From Flavobacteriales bacterium (lineage in GTDB: Bacteria; Bacteroidota; Bacteroidia; Flavobacteriales_D; Sanyastnellaceae), in the NCBI GenBank assembly GCA_015663855.1, contig DQRJ01000006.1, positions 1 through 55,610 on the forward strand: 55,610 nt of DNA, given 5' to 3'. The position numbers were made by a program, and so were the translations under genes. Under the pieces are notes generated by a model. The model worked only from the letters and a program-made list of their open reading frames with translations, was not told the DNA's origin and made no database searches. The number at the start of each line of letters is the position of its first letter. Position 1 is the stretch's first letter. Shown here piece by piece: positions 24,987-33,738 of the stretch.

Positions 24987-25607
24987 TTAAACTCGTTTAA
25001 AAACACAGAACACGAAGTTCTGAGTCGAATTAAACGGAGTGATATGCACTGTATCCATTGTCTTGACAAGTTTGAATCCTTTTCTAAATACTTTTTCAAG
25101 AGATTTGGCGGAGTACTGAACAATATCCAAATTGCTGCATCTTTTAGGGCCTGAAAGTGAAAAGGTTGAAATAATTATATAACCACCCATTTTTGTAGAA
25201 TCCATCGCCCACTTTGCATACCTCTCAACATCATCAGGGTTTGTAAGAAAATGGAAAGCCGCTCTATCGTGAATAAGCTCATACTCGTTATATGACTCAT
25301 AATCAAGGATATCAGACACAACCCAAGTAACTCGGCTTGCGAGGCTACCCATTTTTTTCTTTGTCCGGTTGAGAGCACTGCTGCTAATATCAAGAACGGT
25401 TAGGTTTGAAAAGCCTAATCCCGTTAATTCAAAAATCAAATTAGAATTTCCACCTCCAACATCAATTACAGAATCATTTAACCCCAGCCTAAGCTCTTCA
25501 ATCAATTGTAATGACGTTACGGGCGTATCCTGATACCACCCCACTTCGTTATCTCCTTTGGTGTTATATACGTTATCCCAGTGTGTTTTACTTCCGTTAT
25601 CTCCCAT
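24987..25607 (-). CDS. class I SAM-dependent methyltransferase
   Basis: This 206-residue cytoplasmic protein has the Rossmann methyltransferase signature: motif I VIDVGGGNS, motif II LTVLDISSSAL and IHDRAAFHFL. The start THWDNVYNTKGDNEVGWYQDTP resembles small-molecule or thiopurine-type methyltransferases of this class. The acceptor is unknown. It stands alone between selD and the SulP gene on the same strand, with AT-rich spacers on both sides. Confidence 0.88.
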   Translation of the reverse strand: MGDNGSKTHWDNVYNTKGDNEVGWYQDTPVTSLQLIEELRLGLNDSVIDVGGGNSNLIFELTGLGFSNLTVLDISSSALNRTKKKMGSLASRVTWVVSDILDYESYNEYELIHDRAAFHFLTNPDDVERYAKWAMDSTKMGGYIIISTFSLSGPKRCSNLDIVQYSAKSLEKVFRKGFKLVKTMDTVHITPFNSTQNFVFCVFKRV

Positions 25608-25657
25608 TAGTGCGGTTATTTATACCAAATCAGGTTTATAAAAATACACCACTAGTA

Positions 25658-26707
25658 TTAAAGTAACTTAATGACATGTGAATTCGGATGTGTTTCCGTT
25701 AGATAGCCGATAACTTCCGCGGAAAGGCCACTAGAAGTAAGGATTGACTTGACTTCATCTACGCTCGAATCGTTAGCTACGGAAACGAGAAGTCCTCCAC
25801 TGGTTTGTGGATCGCAGAGTAGGTCGCGAGTGAAACCCTCAGGAATATCGAGGTACTTTCCGTAGCTCTCGAAATTACGGCGCGCACCTCCGGGAACGCA
25901 ACCCTGAGCGTGGTATGACTCGAGGGCTTTTCGATCTAAAGTAGGGACAGCATCGAAATCGATAACGGCGCCGGTACCTGAACCCTGACAGAGCTCAAGT
26001 AAGTGCCCCATCAACCCAAACCCCGTTACATCAGTCATAGCGTGAACGCCCTTAATCTCGGATAGTCGAGCTCCGACAATATTAAGCCTAGTCATGGATT
26101 CTATTGCTGAAGCGATATGCTCTTTAGAAACGAGCCCTTTCTTCTCTGCCGTTGTTACCATTCCTACACCGAGGGGTTTGGTCAGAAAAAGAACATCGCC
26201 CACATGAGCTGTAGCGTTTTCCTTCAGGTTAGCGAGCGAGACCCTACCAGTTACAGCCAGTCCGAAAATAGGCTCAGGAGAATCAATACTGTGCCCTCCC
26301 GCAAGTGGAATACCCGCCTCAGCACAAACAGTCCTCCCTCCCTCTAGCACGGCCCCAGCAACCTCAGGATCTAACTTATTTATCGGCCACCCAAGGATAG
26401 CAATCGCCATAAGGGGAGTACCTCCCATGGCATATATGTCAGATATAGCATTTGCAGCAGCTATCCTCCCAAAAGTATGAGGATCATCAACAATAGGCAT
26501 AAAAAAGTCCGTCGTACTAACGATACCAGTACCATCACCTAAATCCACTACCGCAGCATCGTCCTTAGTATCGTTCCCCACCACTAAATCCGGATATACC
26601 GTGTCGCGATTCATGCAAGACAACATAGAATTAAGAACACCCGGAGCTATTTTACAACCGCATCCAGCTCCATGAGAGTACTGTGTAAGACGAATTATTT
26701 CAGACAT
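25658..26707 (-). CDS. selD: selenide, water dikinase (SelD)
   Basis: SelD makes monoselenophosphate from selenide and ATP, the selenium donor for tRNA selenouridine and selenocysteine. The 349-residue protein opens IRLTQYSHGAGCGCKI with the catalytic Cys16 and Lys19 (E. coli Cys17 and Lys20), so it is the Cys form rather than a selenoprotein. AIR-synthase folds follow (TTDFFMPIVDDP, ITDVTGFGLMGH in closely similar form, and CDPQTSGGLL). Its ATG lies within the 3' end of mnmH (13-bp overlap), so the pair is coupled. Confidence 0.95.
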   Translation of the reverse strand: MSEIIRLTQYSHGAGCGCKIAPGVLNSMLSCMNRDTVYPDLVVGNDTKDDAAVVDLGDGTGIVSTTDFFMPIVDDPHTFGRIAAANAISDIYAMGGTPLMAIAILGWPINKLDPEVAGAVLEGGRTVCAEAGIPLAGGHSIDSPEPIFGLAVTGRVSLANLKENATAHVGDVLFLTKPLGVGMVTTAEKKGLVSKEHIASAIESMTRLNIVGARLSEIKGVHAMTDVTGFGLMGHLLELCQGSGTGAVIDFDAVPTLDRKALESYHAQGCVPGGARRNFESYGKYLDIPEGFTRDLLCDPQTSGGLLVSVANDSSVDEVKSILTSSGLSAEVIGYLTETHPNSHVIKLL

Positions 26708-27801
26708 GGAAAATTAGTTAGAAAATTACTTAAATGCGAAGCACACTCAGTGGGGGTAAGGTTGCGACAATCAACATCCGTTCTAAGGGTTTCGTTACGT
26801 TTTGTCAATCCGTGAGCATAGGTTTTATCGTAGTAGACCAAAGCAATCCGAGCTGCCGTCGCTAAGTCACTATTCTCCAAAGCCTTTTGAGCTTCCTTCA
26901 CATTATCACCACCCAATTTCTGAGCAATATTATTAAAAGCAGTAGCTAATAAATCGATATCGATCTCACCATACATCTGCACCAGATGTTTAACTCGATC
27001 GTCATCAGTTCTTTGCATCTCAAAACATCGAGACGCAATAAGCTGAGTGAAAATAGGTTCAGGCATATCAACCATCCCGATAGTTCGACTCTCGTTCTCA
27101 ATCCAAATGGGTCTAGTTCTAGCTGGGTTTCTTTCGTTCCAAGCATTAAGCTCTCGCAACTTGAAATAAAGGTCATTCGAAAATTGTTGAGTCGATGGTT
27201 GTTGAATTTTCTCTAGATTCCCGAATGCGGACCCGAAATGCTTTGCCATACCCTCCAAATCAATCACAGACTCTCCATCGATTTTCTCCAGTTCAAGTAG
27301 AGTGTCCGTTTTCGACGATCCGGTCAATCCACCCAGAACCGCAAAATCAATTTTCTTATCGAACTGCGATCTCGCATACGATCTAAATCCCTTGTATCCA
27401 TCCTCTAAAACGACAGCAGGAATTCCAGCCGTCCTCAAAAGCCAAGCCACCGATTCCGACCTCATGCCTCCTCTCCAACAATGAATAAGTAATGAATTAC
27501 GCCCTGGCGTACCATCCTCTGAAACTTGAGACTCGAATAATGCTCGGCCATACTTTGCCATCTCAGCCATTTTCGGTCCTATTATTTCTAGGCCGAGATC
27601 CACTGCTTTTTCACGAGACTTTTGCTTATATAACGTACCGATTCTAGCTCTCTCGTCATCCGAAAACAAAGGCCAAGACCGAGCTCCAGTGATATGTCCA
27701 TCTGCAAATTCCCTAGGACTTCTAACGTCCAAAATCACGCCACCTCTATCCGCTTCCAGGAGGAATTCATCGGGAGAGAGTGTACGTGCAGGGATGACCA
27801 T
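26695..27801 (-). CDS. mnmH: tRNA 2-selenouridine synthase (MnmH/SelU)
   Basis: MnmH uses selenophosphate to replace sulfur in 2-thiouridine at wobble position 34 of certain tRNAs, through a geranylated intermediate. The 368-residue protein has an N-terminal rhodanese domain (ILDVRSPREFADGHITGA, catalytic Cys108 in HCWRGGMRSES). A C-terminal P-loop domain follows (GLTGSSKT about 157-164, with Ser in place of the common second Gly). It is upstream of and overlaps selD, so the pair forms the complete selenouridine branch. Confidence 0.94.
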   Translation of the reverse strand: MVIPARTLSPDEFLLEADRGGVILDVRSPREFADGHITGARSWPLFSDDERARIGTLYKQKSREKAVDLGLEIIGPKMAEMAKYGRALFESQVSEDGTPGRNSLLIHCWRGGMRSESVAWLLRTAGIPAVVLEDGYKGFRSYARSQFDKKIDFAVLGGLTGSSKTDTLLELEKIDGESVIDLEGMAKHFGSAFGNLEKIQQPSTQQFSNDLYFKLRELNAWNERNPARTRPIWIENESRTIGMVDMPEPIFTQLIASRCFEMQRTDDDRVKHLVQMYGEIDIDLLATAFNNIAQKLGGDNVKEAQKALENSDLATAARIALVYYDKTYAHGLTKRNETLRTDVDCRNLTPTECASHLSNFLTNFPCLK

Positions 27802-27846
27802 TAAGAAACTGTTTACTTGCTTTTAGGACAGCAAAGTTACGGCATG

Positions 27847-27874
27847 AAAAACGCGTCACAGTATATGGGACGCG
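27847..27874 (-). terminator. terminator after PKD-protein gene
   Basis: On the minus strand CGCGTC pairs with GACGCG around an 11-base loop and is followed by TTTTTC. It lies about 43 bases downstream of the stop at 27917 and before mnmH. Confidence 0.75.
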
Positions 27875-27916
27875 CTTCATGATTAGAAAGACCTGTTCAA
27901 TGTCAATCTTAGGGTT

Positions 27917-28405
27917 TCATTCTTCTTGGTAAACTTTAACAACCACCTCAGGTGGTGAATTTGGTTCTTCGGCAACAGCAACAGTAGTTTCATCAGAAGA
28001 TGCACTTCCGTATGCGTCTGATACTGTTAATTTAAAGGTATATTCTCCTGGGTCAGCAATAAACGTAGCAGTATTGCCGTCTGAACCTTCTTCATATTCA
28101 AGGTAGACATCGCTTCCTGATATTTGGGTCCAAGAGTAAGAAATGGAATCACCCTCCACATCGTATGAATCGCTTCCGTCTAATGACACAAGAATATCTG
28201 TGGTATTAGCATCACGATCGTGGGGAATGGTAAATCTGATTTTTGCAGCTTCTATTTGTTCTGCTTCTTCAACAGCGGCGGCTTCTACAGCGGCGGCTTC
28301 TGAGGCTTCATCGTTTGCGGCGTAAAGCTCAAGTTGCTCCATCTTTAGGTAGCCTAATGCAGCTACACTGGCGACGAGCAACACTATGGTTGCGTAGCGT
28401 TCCAT
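27917..28405 (-). CDS. membrane-anchored or exported protein with PKD-like domain
   Basis: This 162-residue protein starts with a hydrophobic segment (TIVLLVASVAALGYL). An Ala/Glu-rich low-complexity stretch follows (about 30-55), then an Ig-like PKD domain from about 58 with SLDGSDSYDVEGDSISYSWTQ-type pattern, DPGEYTFKLTVSDAYG and a C-terminal tail. The N-terminal segment may be a signal peptide or a membrane anchor holding the domain in the periplasm. The coding strand lies between its own terminator and that of the next small membrane gene, so each is a separate transcription unit. Function unknown. Confidence 0.75.
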   Translation of the reverse strand: MERYATIVLLVASVAALGYLKMEQLELYAANDEASEAAAVEAAAVEEAEQIEAAKIRFTIPHDRDANTTDILVSLDGSDSYDVEGDSISYSWTQISGSDVYLEYEEGSDGNTATFIADPGEYTFKLTVSDAYGSASSDETTVAVAEEPNSPPEVVVKVYQEE

Positions 28406-28445
28406 GGGAAAGGGGTTAATTCTTTTTCGAAGACGATATGAGATT

Positions 28446-28476
28446 ATAAAGCGCGGTCCGGCAATACCGGACCGCC
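28446..28476 (-). terminator. strong terminator after small membrane protein gene
   Basis: A GC-rich palindrome (CGGTCCGG / CCGGACCG, loop CAATA on the plus strand) lies 25 bases after the stop at 28501. On the minus strand it is followed by GCGCTTTATAAT. Stem strength suggests a well-expressed upstream gene. Confidence 0.75.
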
Positions 28477-28500
28477 TTTATATCATTTTAGGCAGATCTA

Positions 28501-28728
28501 TTACTTGCGATCAAGTATAGACCAAAGTATTAGCAAGGCAACTAAGCCTACGAATCCTCCATTACCGAGTTGAGCGATTAACCCCGTGAGGTTATCAACA
28601 ACTTCCATACCTGGGAACATGGCTGTTCCGAATACTACTTCAGTAACAACTGCAAGAGCAGCGAAACCGATCATCAGTTGGGTAAGACCTTTAAAAAAGC
28701 CGCCCATAAATTTAAACACGTTATCCAT
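28501..28728 (-). CDS. small two-helix membrane protein
   Basis: From the ATG at 28728 the product is 75 residues: MDNVFKFMGGFFKG, a first helix (LTQLMIGFAALAVVTEVVFG), a loop with FPGMEVVDNLTGL, and a second helix (GFVGLVALLILWSIL) ending DRK. The frame extends to a TTG at 28761, but the ATG is far likelier. No known family is recognised. The strong terminator behind it and its solitary position suggest an independently and strongly expressed gene, which is inference. Confidence 0.7.
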   Translation of the reverse strand: MDNVFKFMGGFFKGLTQLMIGFAALAVVTEVVFGTAMFPGMEVVDNLTGLIAQLGNGGFVGLVALLILWSILDRK

Positions 28729-29212
28729 TGTATAAGGGTTTTGGTTTACAACTGAGGCCAATATTTGTAATAATAACCAAGCAAGCGGATAGTCCTTATA
28801 CTTTTAAATTCACGATAAATTGTTAAAATCCTCTACGCGCACCTAAAACACTGGTGTTAAGCCGTAAACTAGCACATGTCAAAAAGGCCCTAAAAGAGCC
28901 AAATATTTGATTTTCAGAAGGTTTTCAGGGTAGGCAAAGTAGCTAAATCACGTCGTTTCGAAGCTTTTTCATTAAAAACATCGTAAAAACAGGGGTGATT
29001 TGACAATATAATACGTGTATTAACTGTCGATTTATTATCAATTACGTAAAACCTCCAACTATCTTGTAGGTAACAGCACTAAAACAGCGCGAGCTGTCAA
29101 TTGAATTCCCCAAAAAATTGCCCAGCTTAAAGCTGCTAAGAAGTATATTGATATAAAAGTTACGTTGTCCATATCTATGTAACGCATAAAACGACTAAAT
29201 AGTTTCAGTAGA
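28729..29212. other. long intergenic region
   Basis: About 480 bases lie between the small membrane gene and the TonB receptor stop. It holds one possible 42-codon minus-strand frame (29059-29187, listed separately) and AT-rich DNA that should contain the promoter of the small membrane gene. I find no RNA gene. AAAAGGCCCTAAAAGAGCC near 28881-28899 is only a weak hairpin. Confidence 0.4.
29059..29187 (-). CDS. possible 42-residue membrane peptide
   Basis: An ATG frame encodes MRYIDMDNVT followed by one continuous hydrophobic helix (FISIYFLAALSWAIFWGIQL) and a short basic tail ending in LLPTR, then TAG. It begins 26 bp after the TonB-receptor stop on the same strand, so it could be the last gene of that unit. 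A second ATG at 29172 would give 37 residues. Helix design and position support it; without homologues it may be chance. Confidence 0.4.
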   Translation of the reverse strand: MRYIDMDNVTFISIYFLAALSWAIFWGIQLTARAVLVLLPTR

Positions 29213-31459
29213 TTAAAAAATATTTATCGCTATCCTTAAACTCATACTTCTTCCTGCTTGTGGAATACCTAGATTCTTTATTAAAGACAGGTGAGGTATA
29301 TACTCTTTATTAAACAAATTATTTGCTGCCACGCCTATAGTTACGTGATGAGCAACCGTAGCTCCGAAGCTAAAGTTGGCAACACCATAACCTGGAGACA
29401 CGGACTCTCCCACTGACACACTAATAGCTGAAGCAACTAAATCACTACTTACATTAATGTACACATCTGTTAAACTCTTAAAAACAGGACGCTCGTAGAT
29501 TACTTCTGAATGTAGATTAAGTGGAGGGATTAAAGGGAGGTTCCCATCGACACTTCTGCCTCTAACATAAGACAGTGCGTTTGAGAAGTGTAGACCTGGG
29601 ATTTGGTTTGGTCTAAATGATAGGCCTAATTCGAGTCCGCTTAATTCAGCATCAGTGGAATTGAATTCAAACACCTTATAGTCTTCCACTGTATAGCCGG
29701 TGGGTGACAAGAAAATGTAATCTTGGATAGCGTTGCGATATAGCGAGCAGTCGAAAGCTACGTTTTCAAGCTGTAGCTGATATCCTAAATCCAAACTATT
29801 GCTTCTCTCCTCTTGGAGATCAATATTTCCGATCTCATACCTATAAGCACCATTATGAAGACCGTCTACAACTAGCTCTGAAAGTCCGGGGGCTCTATTT
29901 CCGCGAGAAAAATTCGCCCGAATAGATGACAAATCGCTCAGATCGTAAGTCGCCCCTAGTGAATATGATGGATATGCATAATTTATTGACATATCAATTG
30001 TCGAGATGGTTCTAGTATCATAACGTACCGCCGCTTGAAATACAAGGCCCTTTCTTTCCCAAGTCGAAATAGAATATGCGCTCACTTCATTTACTGAGGC
30101 GTCCGGAATGAAGATATCCTCAGCATCATTTAAATTTGTCGAGATAAAACCCTGTGAGCCGATACGCCAAGTGAACTCGCCTTGAGATTTTAATGCTTGA
30201 GCGTCGAACCTTAGAATCCTGAGACTTAAATCCACCTCCCCCACATTCGTTTCTGTGGTGTCTGAATTACCACTCGTATTATAAAAACCAAGTGGACTAT
30301 CAAATTCTTTCCTGTGGTTTAATTGATAGCCGATAGTAGGCTTTATCAGCCAATCGCCTGAAATAACTGTTGCCGTAGTAGAAAGAAGATGATCTCCTGA
30401 CTGCTGCCATCCATCACCACCCATTAATCCTGAGGTATTGTAAGAAGATGAGTAAACTCCTTCAATTTTCCCCCAGTCCTTTATATAACCCCAAACCCCT
30501 TGAGCAAAAAACTGTTTATATCGAGAGTTTTCTGCTACTAACCCGCTTGGAAGCACATAATCGTTATGATAATTATAACCACCGCTGAAAGCGTGATGAG
30601 CGTGGCGAGAACGTTTTTTTGTTTGGAATGAAGCCTGAAGACCTAAAGTTGAAGAGAAACCTCTCAGAGAAATATTTGTCTCCCTACCTGCGTCAACCAT
30701 AGGGTTTTCAGGAAGGAAGTTTAATACCCCACCAAAGGCGTCAGAACCATAAACCAAAGCGCTAGGGCCTCTAATGATTTCAACTCTATCGATTCCCTGT
30801 TCGGGGAAATAAATCCCGTGTTCTGCTCCCCATGCTTGACTTTCTATTCTAGTGCCTCTGAAGAGCGTCGCAACTCTCAAACCCGACAAGCCCCTAATAA
30901 CAGGCTTTAACACCCCAGCACCCATTGATATCATCTCAACTCCTGGTTCACTTGACAACGCCTCAATTCTAGATGGGGAACTCGACCTATCTAGCGTCTC
31001 GACCTTTATTGTGGCAATTTTCACTAAACAAACACCCTCTGATATATCAGATTGGGTTTCAATTACAACTTCGTTTAGCTCTAGTACATCTTTGTCTAAC
31101 CTAATCTTTAGAGCCGAAGCCGAAATTTTTGACCTAACAAGCTTAGTTCTATATCCAACAGAACTGATTTGGCATATAACGATATACGAAGGACCACAAT
31201 TAACAGGTCCCAGGGTGAACTCTCCAGACTTATTTGTAATAGCACCCAGCTTTAAGATGTGGGAATACACATTAGCTCCAGAAACCGGGATTCCCTCTTG
31301 TGACATAATAGTACCCGATAACGAGTAAGATGATGTTTGGGCTACTAGAGTTAAAGGAGAAAATATGGAAAGGCACATCAAAAATGCCGACACCAATAAT
31401 GAAAACACAGTAATTGCTGAATTTGAATTTTTGCCCTCAGAACACTGTTGTAGATTCAT
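29213..31459 (-). CDS. TonB-dependent outer-membrane receptor
   Basis: This 748-residue receptor has a long N-terminal export signal (about 1-41, ending LTLVAQ), a carboxypeptidase-like beta-sandwich domain (SLSGTIMSQEGIPVSGANV, about 46-125), a plug domain (VIRGLSGLRVATLFRG, QGIDRVEIIRGPSALVYGSDAFGGV), and a 22-strand barrel ending SMSLRIAINIF with a terminal Phe. Plug details resemble receptors for metals or metal chelates, but the ligand is open. No SusD partner follows, which argues against glycan uptake. A possible 42-residue membrane peptide gene follows 26 bp downstream. Confidence 0.9.
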   Translation of the reverse strand: MNLQQCSEGKNSNSAITVFSLLVSAFLMCLSIFSPLTLVAQTSSYSLSGTIMSQEGIPVSGANVYSHILKLGAITNKSGEFTLGPVNCGPSYIVICQISSVGYRTKLVRSKISASALKIRLDKDVLELNEVVIETQSDISEGVCLVKIATIKVETLDRSSSPSRIEALSSEPGVEMISMGAGVLKPVIRGLSGLRVATLFRGTRIESQAWGAEHGIYFPEQGIDRVEIIRGPSALVYGSDAFGGVLNFLPENPMVDAGRETNISLRGFSSTLGLQASFQTKKRSRHAHHAFSGGYNYHNDYVLPSGLVAENSRYKQFFAQGVWGYIKDWGKIEGVYSSSYNTSGLMGGDGWQQSGDHLLSTTATVISGDWLIKPTIGYQLNHRKEFDSPLGFYNTSGNSDTTETNVGEVDLSLRILRFDAQALKSQGEFTWRIGSQGFISTNLNDAEDIFIPDASVNEVSAYSISTWERKGLVFQAAVRYDTRTISTIDMSINYAYPSYSLGATYDLSDLSSIRANFSRGNRAPGLSELVVDGLHNGAYRYEIGNIDLQEERSNSLDLGYQLQLENVAFDCSLYRNAIQDYIFLSPTGYTVEDYKVFEFNSTDAELSGLELGLSFRPNQIPGLHFSNALSYVRGRSVDGNLPLIPPLNLHSEVIYERPVFKSLTDVYINVSSDLVASAISVSVGESVSPGYGVANFSFGATVAHHVTIGVAANNLFNKEYIPHLSLIKNLGIPQAGRSMSLRIAINIF

Positions 31460-31541
31460 AACGCAAAATTATAGAGCGCCAGAGTACTCAAGTCAGATTA
31501 ATGTCAGGTTTTCAACTTAATTAAACTGCTTCACAACAGTA

Positions 31542-31919
31542 TTAATGCTTGTTTAGATGTTGACTCCAAGCAGCTGAAATCCCTAAAATAGCACCAACAG
31601 AAGCAAGCCCACCTAGTATCCAAGCTGGATTATCGTGTGACTGCGCTTGGAAGGCAAACACTCCTAAAACACAAAGTAGACTTACCAAGGGTACAAATTG
31701 TAGCCATGACTGTTTATTTGCGAAACGATTCACAGCTTCAGTCCTCTCATTCCAAACAAGACGACTTAAAGCATCTTGCATGTCCCTTCCGAATGCTGGT
31801 GCTTTATAAACCTCACCATTAGACTCCTGTATTGTAACTTCATAACGAAAATAACCAGAGGTGATTTCACTAGAACCAATCAGCTTACAATCAAGCGCCT
31901 TTCTCGACTTTCTTTTCAT
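31542..31919 (-). CDS. small membrane protein of unknown function
   Basis: This 125-residue protein has a soluble N-terminal half (about 1-65, YFRYEVTIQESNGEVYKAPAFGRDMQDAL) and two predicted helices (about 71-90 and 99-117) near the C-terminus. It starts only four bases after a perfect TACCTTTG box, so its mRNA should be leaderless or nearly so. It is divergent from the LytS-type kinase gene with just 33 bp between the two ATGs. No family recognised. Confidence 0.7.
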   Translation of the reverse strand: MKRKSRKALDCKLIGSSEITSGYFRYEVTIQESNGEVYKAPAFGRDMQDALSRLVWNERTEAVNRFANKQSWLQFVPLVSLLCVLGVFAFQAQSHDNPAWILGGLASVGAILGISAAWSQHLNKH

Positions 31920-31923
31920 GGGA

Positions 31924-31953
31924 CAAAGGTATCAGTATATTTACAACCTACAA
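31924..31953 (-). promoter_or_regulatory. promoter of the small membrane protein gene
   Basis: On the minus strand TTG (31953-31951) lies exactly 19 nt before TACCTTTG (31931-31924), an ideal Bacteroidota promoter. The -33 element overlaps the first base of the divergent kinase gene's ATG, so kinase translation signals and this promoter share DNA. Confidence 0.75.
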
Positions 31954-32954
31954 TGAGCAATACTCAAAAAATAACAAAGGGTCTATTGCACCTAATTCCA
32001 TGGGTGATTTTACTAATCGGTCCGTTTTCTAGCGTTTTCTCAGATCCTGAGATTACAACTGCTATTCAGATAAGGGCAGTAATCATTTTCCTCATTTTAA
32101 TTGGGTCATTTTACCTGAATTATTTGGTCCTAATCCCATTATTACTTTTAAAAAGTAAATTCACTGCTTATATAGTTTCTGTATTGTTAATGATGGTCGG
32201 GCTTGGCGCTTTTAATGCAATGTTCAATTGGACTTTAGGAGATTTGGCAATGTTCCGATTCGCTCCCGCTGCGGTAATGATGTTGACTATTTTCGGGGTT
32301 GCAGCAAGGATGACTAATCGATGGATGAGTCAGTCGGCAGCTAACAAGGAGATCGTTTTAGAGAAATTGAATACTGAGCTTGCTTTTCTTAAAAACCAAA
32401 TAAGTCCTCATTTTCTCTTTAACACTTTGAATAACATTTACTCCCTGACAGAAACAAATCCTGAGAAAGCGAGAGAGGTAACACACGGGTTGTCGAAGTT
32501 ATTGCGTTACTTACTTTATGAAAGTGAGAAGCACAAGATGGTGACGCTAGGACGAGAGGTGGCGTTCTTGAATACCTATATAGAGTTAATGAAGATTCGG
32601 TTGCCCGAAAATGTAGAGGTTAATTTCGATCACGGGTCCGAGCTCGATAACACCGAGCTCCCACCTTTGCTATTCATTCCTTTTGTAGAAAATGCATTTA
32701 AGCACGGGATTAGTTTACAAGAGGATTGTACCGTTAAAATTTCTTTGCAAAGAGTGGGGGGAAATATCGAGTTTTCGGTAATTAATTTGATCCCTGCACA
32801 TAAAGAGTCGGACGGGGTAAGTGGCGGTTTGGGATTAATAAATATTAAACGACGTCTAGAACTTCTTTTCGGAAATGATGGATATGAACTTAATATTCAC
32901 GAAAACGAACTTGCTTACGACGTGCAACTAAAAATCCCCGCCCGTGTCAATTAG
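31953..32954 (+). CDS. LytS-type sensor histidine kinase
   Basis: From the ATG at 31953 this is a 333-residue kinase with four membrane helices (about 10-120), no periplasmic sensor domain, then a His_kinase/HATPase pair. The phospho-acceptor is His153 in NQISPHFLFNTLN; the N box is FVENAFKHGIS and a G box lies near GGLGLINIKRRLELL. A longer frame reaches 31776 but overlaps the divergent gene, so it is rejected. The response regulator starts with GTG inside its 3' end (11-bp overlap), so both are co-translated. The signal sensed is unknown. Confidence 0.92.
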   Translation: MSNTQKITKGLLHLIPWVILLIGPFSSVFSDPEITTAIQIRAVIIFLILIGSFYLNYLVLIPLLLLKSKFTAYIVSVLLMMVGLGAFNAMFNWTLGDLAMFRFAPAAVMMLTIFGVAARMTNRWMSQSAANKEIVLEKLNTELAFLKNQISPHFLFNTLNNIYSLTETNPEKAREVTHGLSKLLRYLLYESEKHKMVTLGREVAFLNTYIELMKIRLPENVEVNFDHGSELDNTELPPLLFIPFVENAFKHGISLQEDCTVKISLQRVGGNIEFSVINLIPAHKESDGVSGGLGLINIKRRLELLFGNDGYELNIHENELAYDVQLKIPARVN

Positions 32955-33663
32955 ATGCATAGCCGTAGATGACGAGCCGCCAGCACTTCAGCTCATCAAG
33001 GGATACATAGAACGAACCCCTTTCCTAGAACTAGTGGGCGTATTTCACGACCCTCTCAAAGCTATTGCCGCCGTTAAGGAGCACGACATCAAGCTCATAT
33101 TTCTAGACATCCATATGCCGGGACTCACTGGGATGCAAGTCTCCCGCCTGCTACCCGAATCGTGCAAAGTGATTTTCGCAACGGCTTACGAAGATTACGC
33201 CCTCGAGAGCTACAGAGTGGCTGCGTTAGATTACTTAGTAAAACCATATAATTTCGAGGAATTCTCCTTGGCAGCAAAAAAAGCTAAAGACTATTTCGGT
33301 TTGGAGTTTAAAGGAGATAAACCTCATGCTTCGGGAAGAGCAAACTCCGAAAAAAACGAATTTATCTTCCTCAAAGCCGACTACAAACTTCACAAGGTCT
33401 ATTTCTCAAAAATCCTTTATATCGAGAACATCAAGGATTATGTGCGTATTTTCTTTGAGGATGGAAGTAAACTAATGGTTCTAATGAGTTTAAAGTCACT
33501 CGAAGACATGTTACCCGAAGGATTTATGAAAGTCCACCGATCCTTCATCGTCAGATTAGAAACAGTGGAAGTTGTTGAGAGGGGCCGGATAGTTTACGGA
33601 GGTGTTTACGTACCTGTTTCCGACAGATATAAAGAGGAATTCCAACAGTTTTTACTTAGCTAG
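32944..33663 (+). CDS. LytTR-family response regulator
   Basis: This 239-residue protein has a receiver domain (DDEPPA, phospho-acceptor Asp55 in FLDIHMPG, FATAYEDYA, and LVKPYNFEEF). A C-terminal LytTR DNA-binding domain follows (FIFLKADYKLHKV, YIENIKDYVRI, MKVHRSFIV). It starts at GTG overlapping the kinase gene. The six-gene PqqD operon begins 75 bp downstream in the same direction, so it is a plausible target or read-through partner. That link is inference. Confidence 0.92.
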   Translation: MSIRCIAVDDEPPALQLIKGYIERTPFLELVGVFHDPLKAIAAVKEHDIKLIFLDIHMPGLTGMQVSRLLPESCKVIFATAYEDYALESYRVAALDYLVKPYNFEEFSLAAKKAKDYFGLEFKGDKPHASGRANSEKNEFIFLKADYKLHKVYFSKILYIENIKDYVRIFFEDGSKLMVLMSLKSLEDMLPEGFMKVHRSFIVRLETVEVVERGRIVYGGVYVPVSDRYKEEFQQFLLS

Positions 33664-33738
33664 GCCTAAACGTCGAGGAAAACCCCCCAAACGTAGATTC
33701 TTTTTTTTTCTCCTTTAACAATTGAGTTACTTCGAATT

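Noticed and set aside
25658..26707. SelD as a selenoprotein with a SECIS element
   Set aside because: The catalytic position is a normal Cys codon and no in-frame TGA occurs there.
31460..31541. Cobalamin or other riboswitch ahead of the TonB receptor
   Set aside because: Only 82 bases separate the genes, too short, and no conserved riboswitch core is visible.
31776..31952. 59-codon N-terminal extension of the kinase
   Set aside because: It overlaps the divergent gene and lacks membrane-protein character; the ATG at 31953 gives a normal LytS start.
33664..33738. RiPP precursor peptide gene upstream of pqqD
   Set aside because: The 75-bp gap holds no reading frame with a start and adequate length on either strand, and the gaps between later genes are too short.
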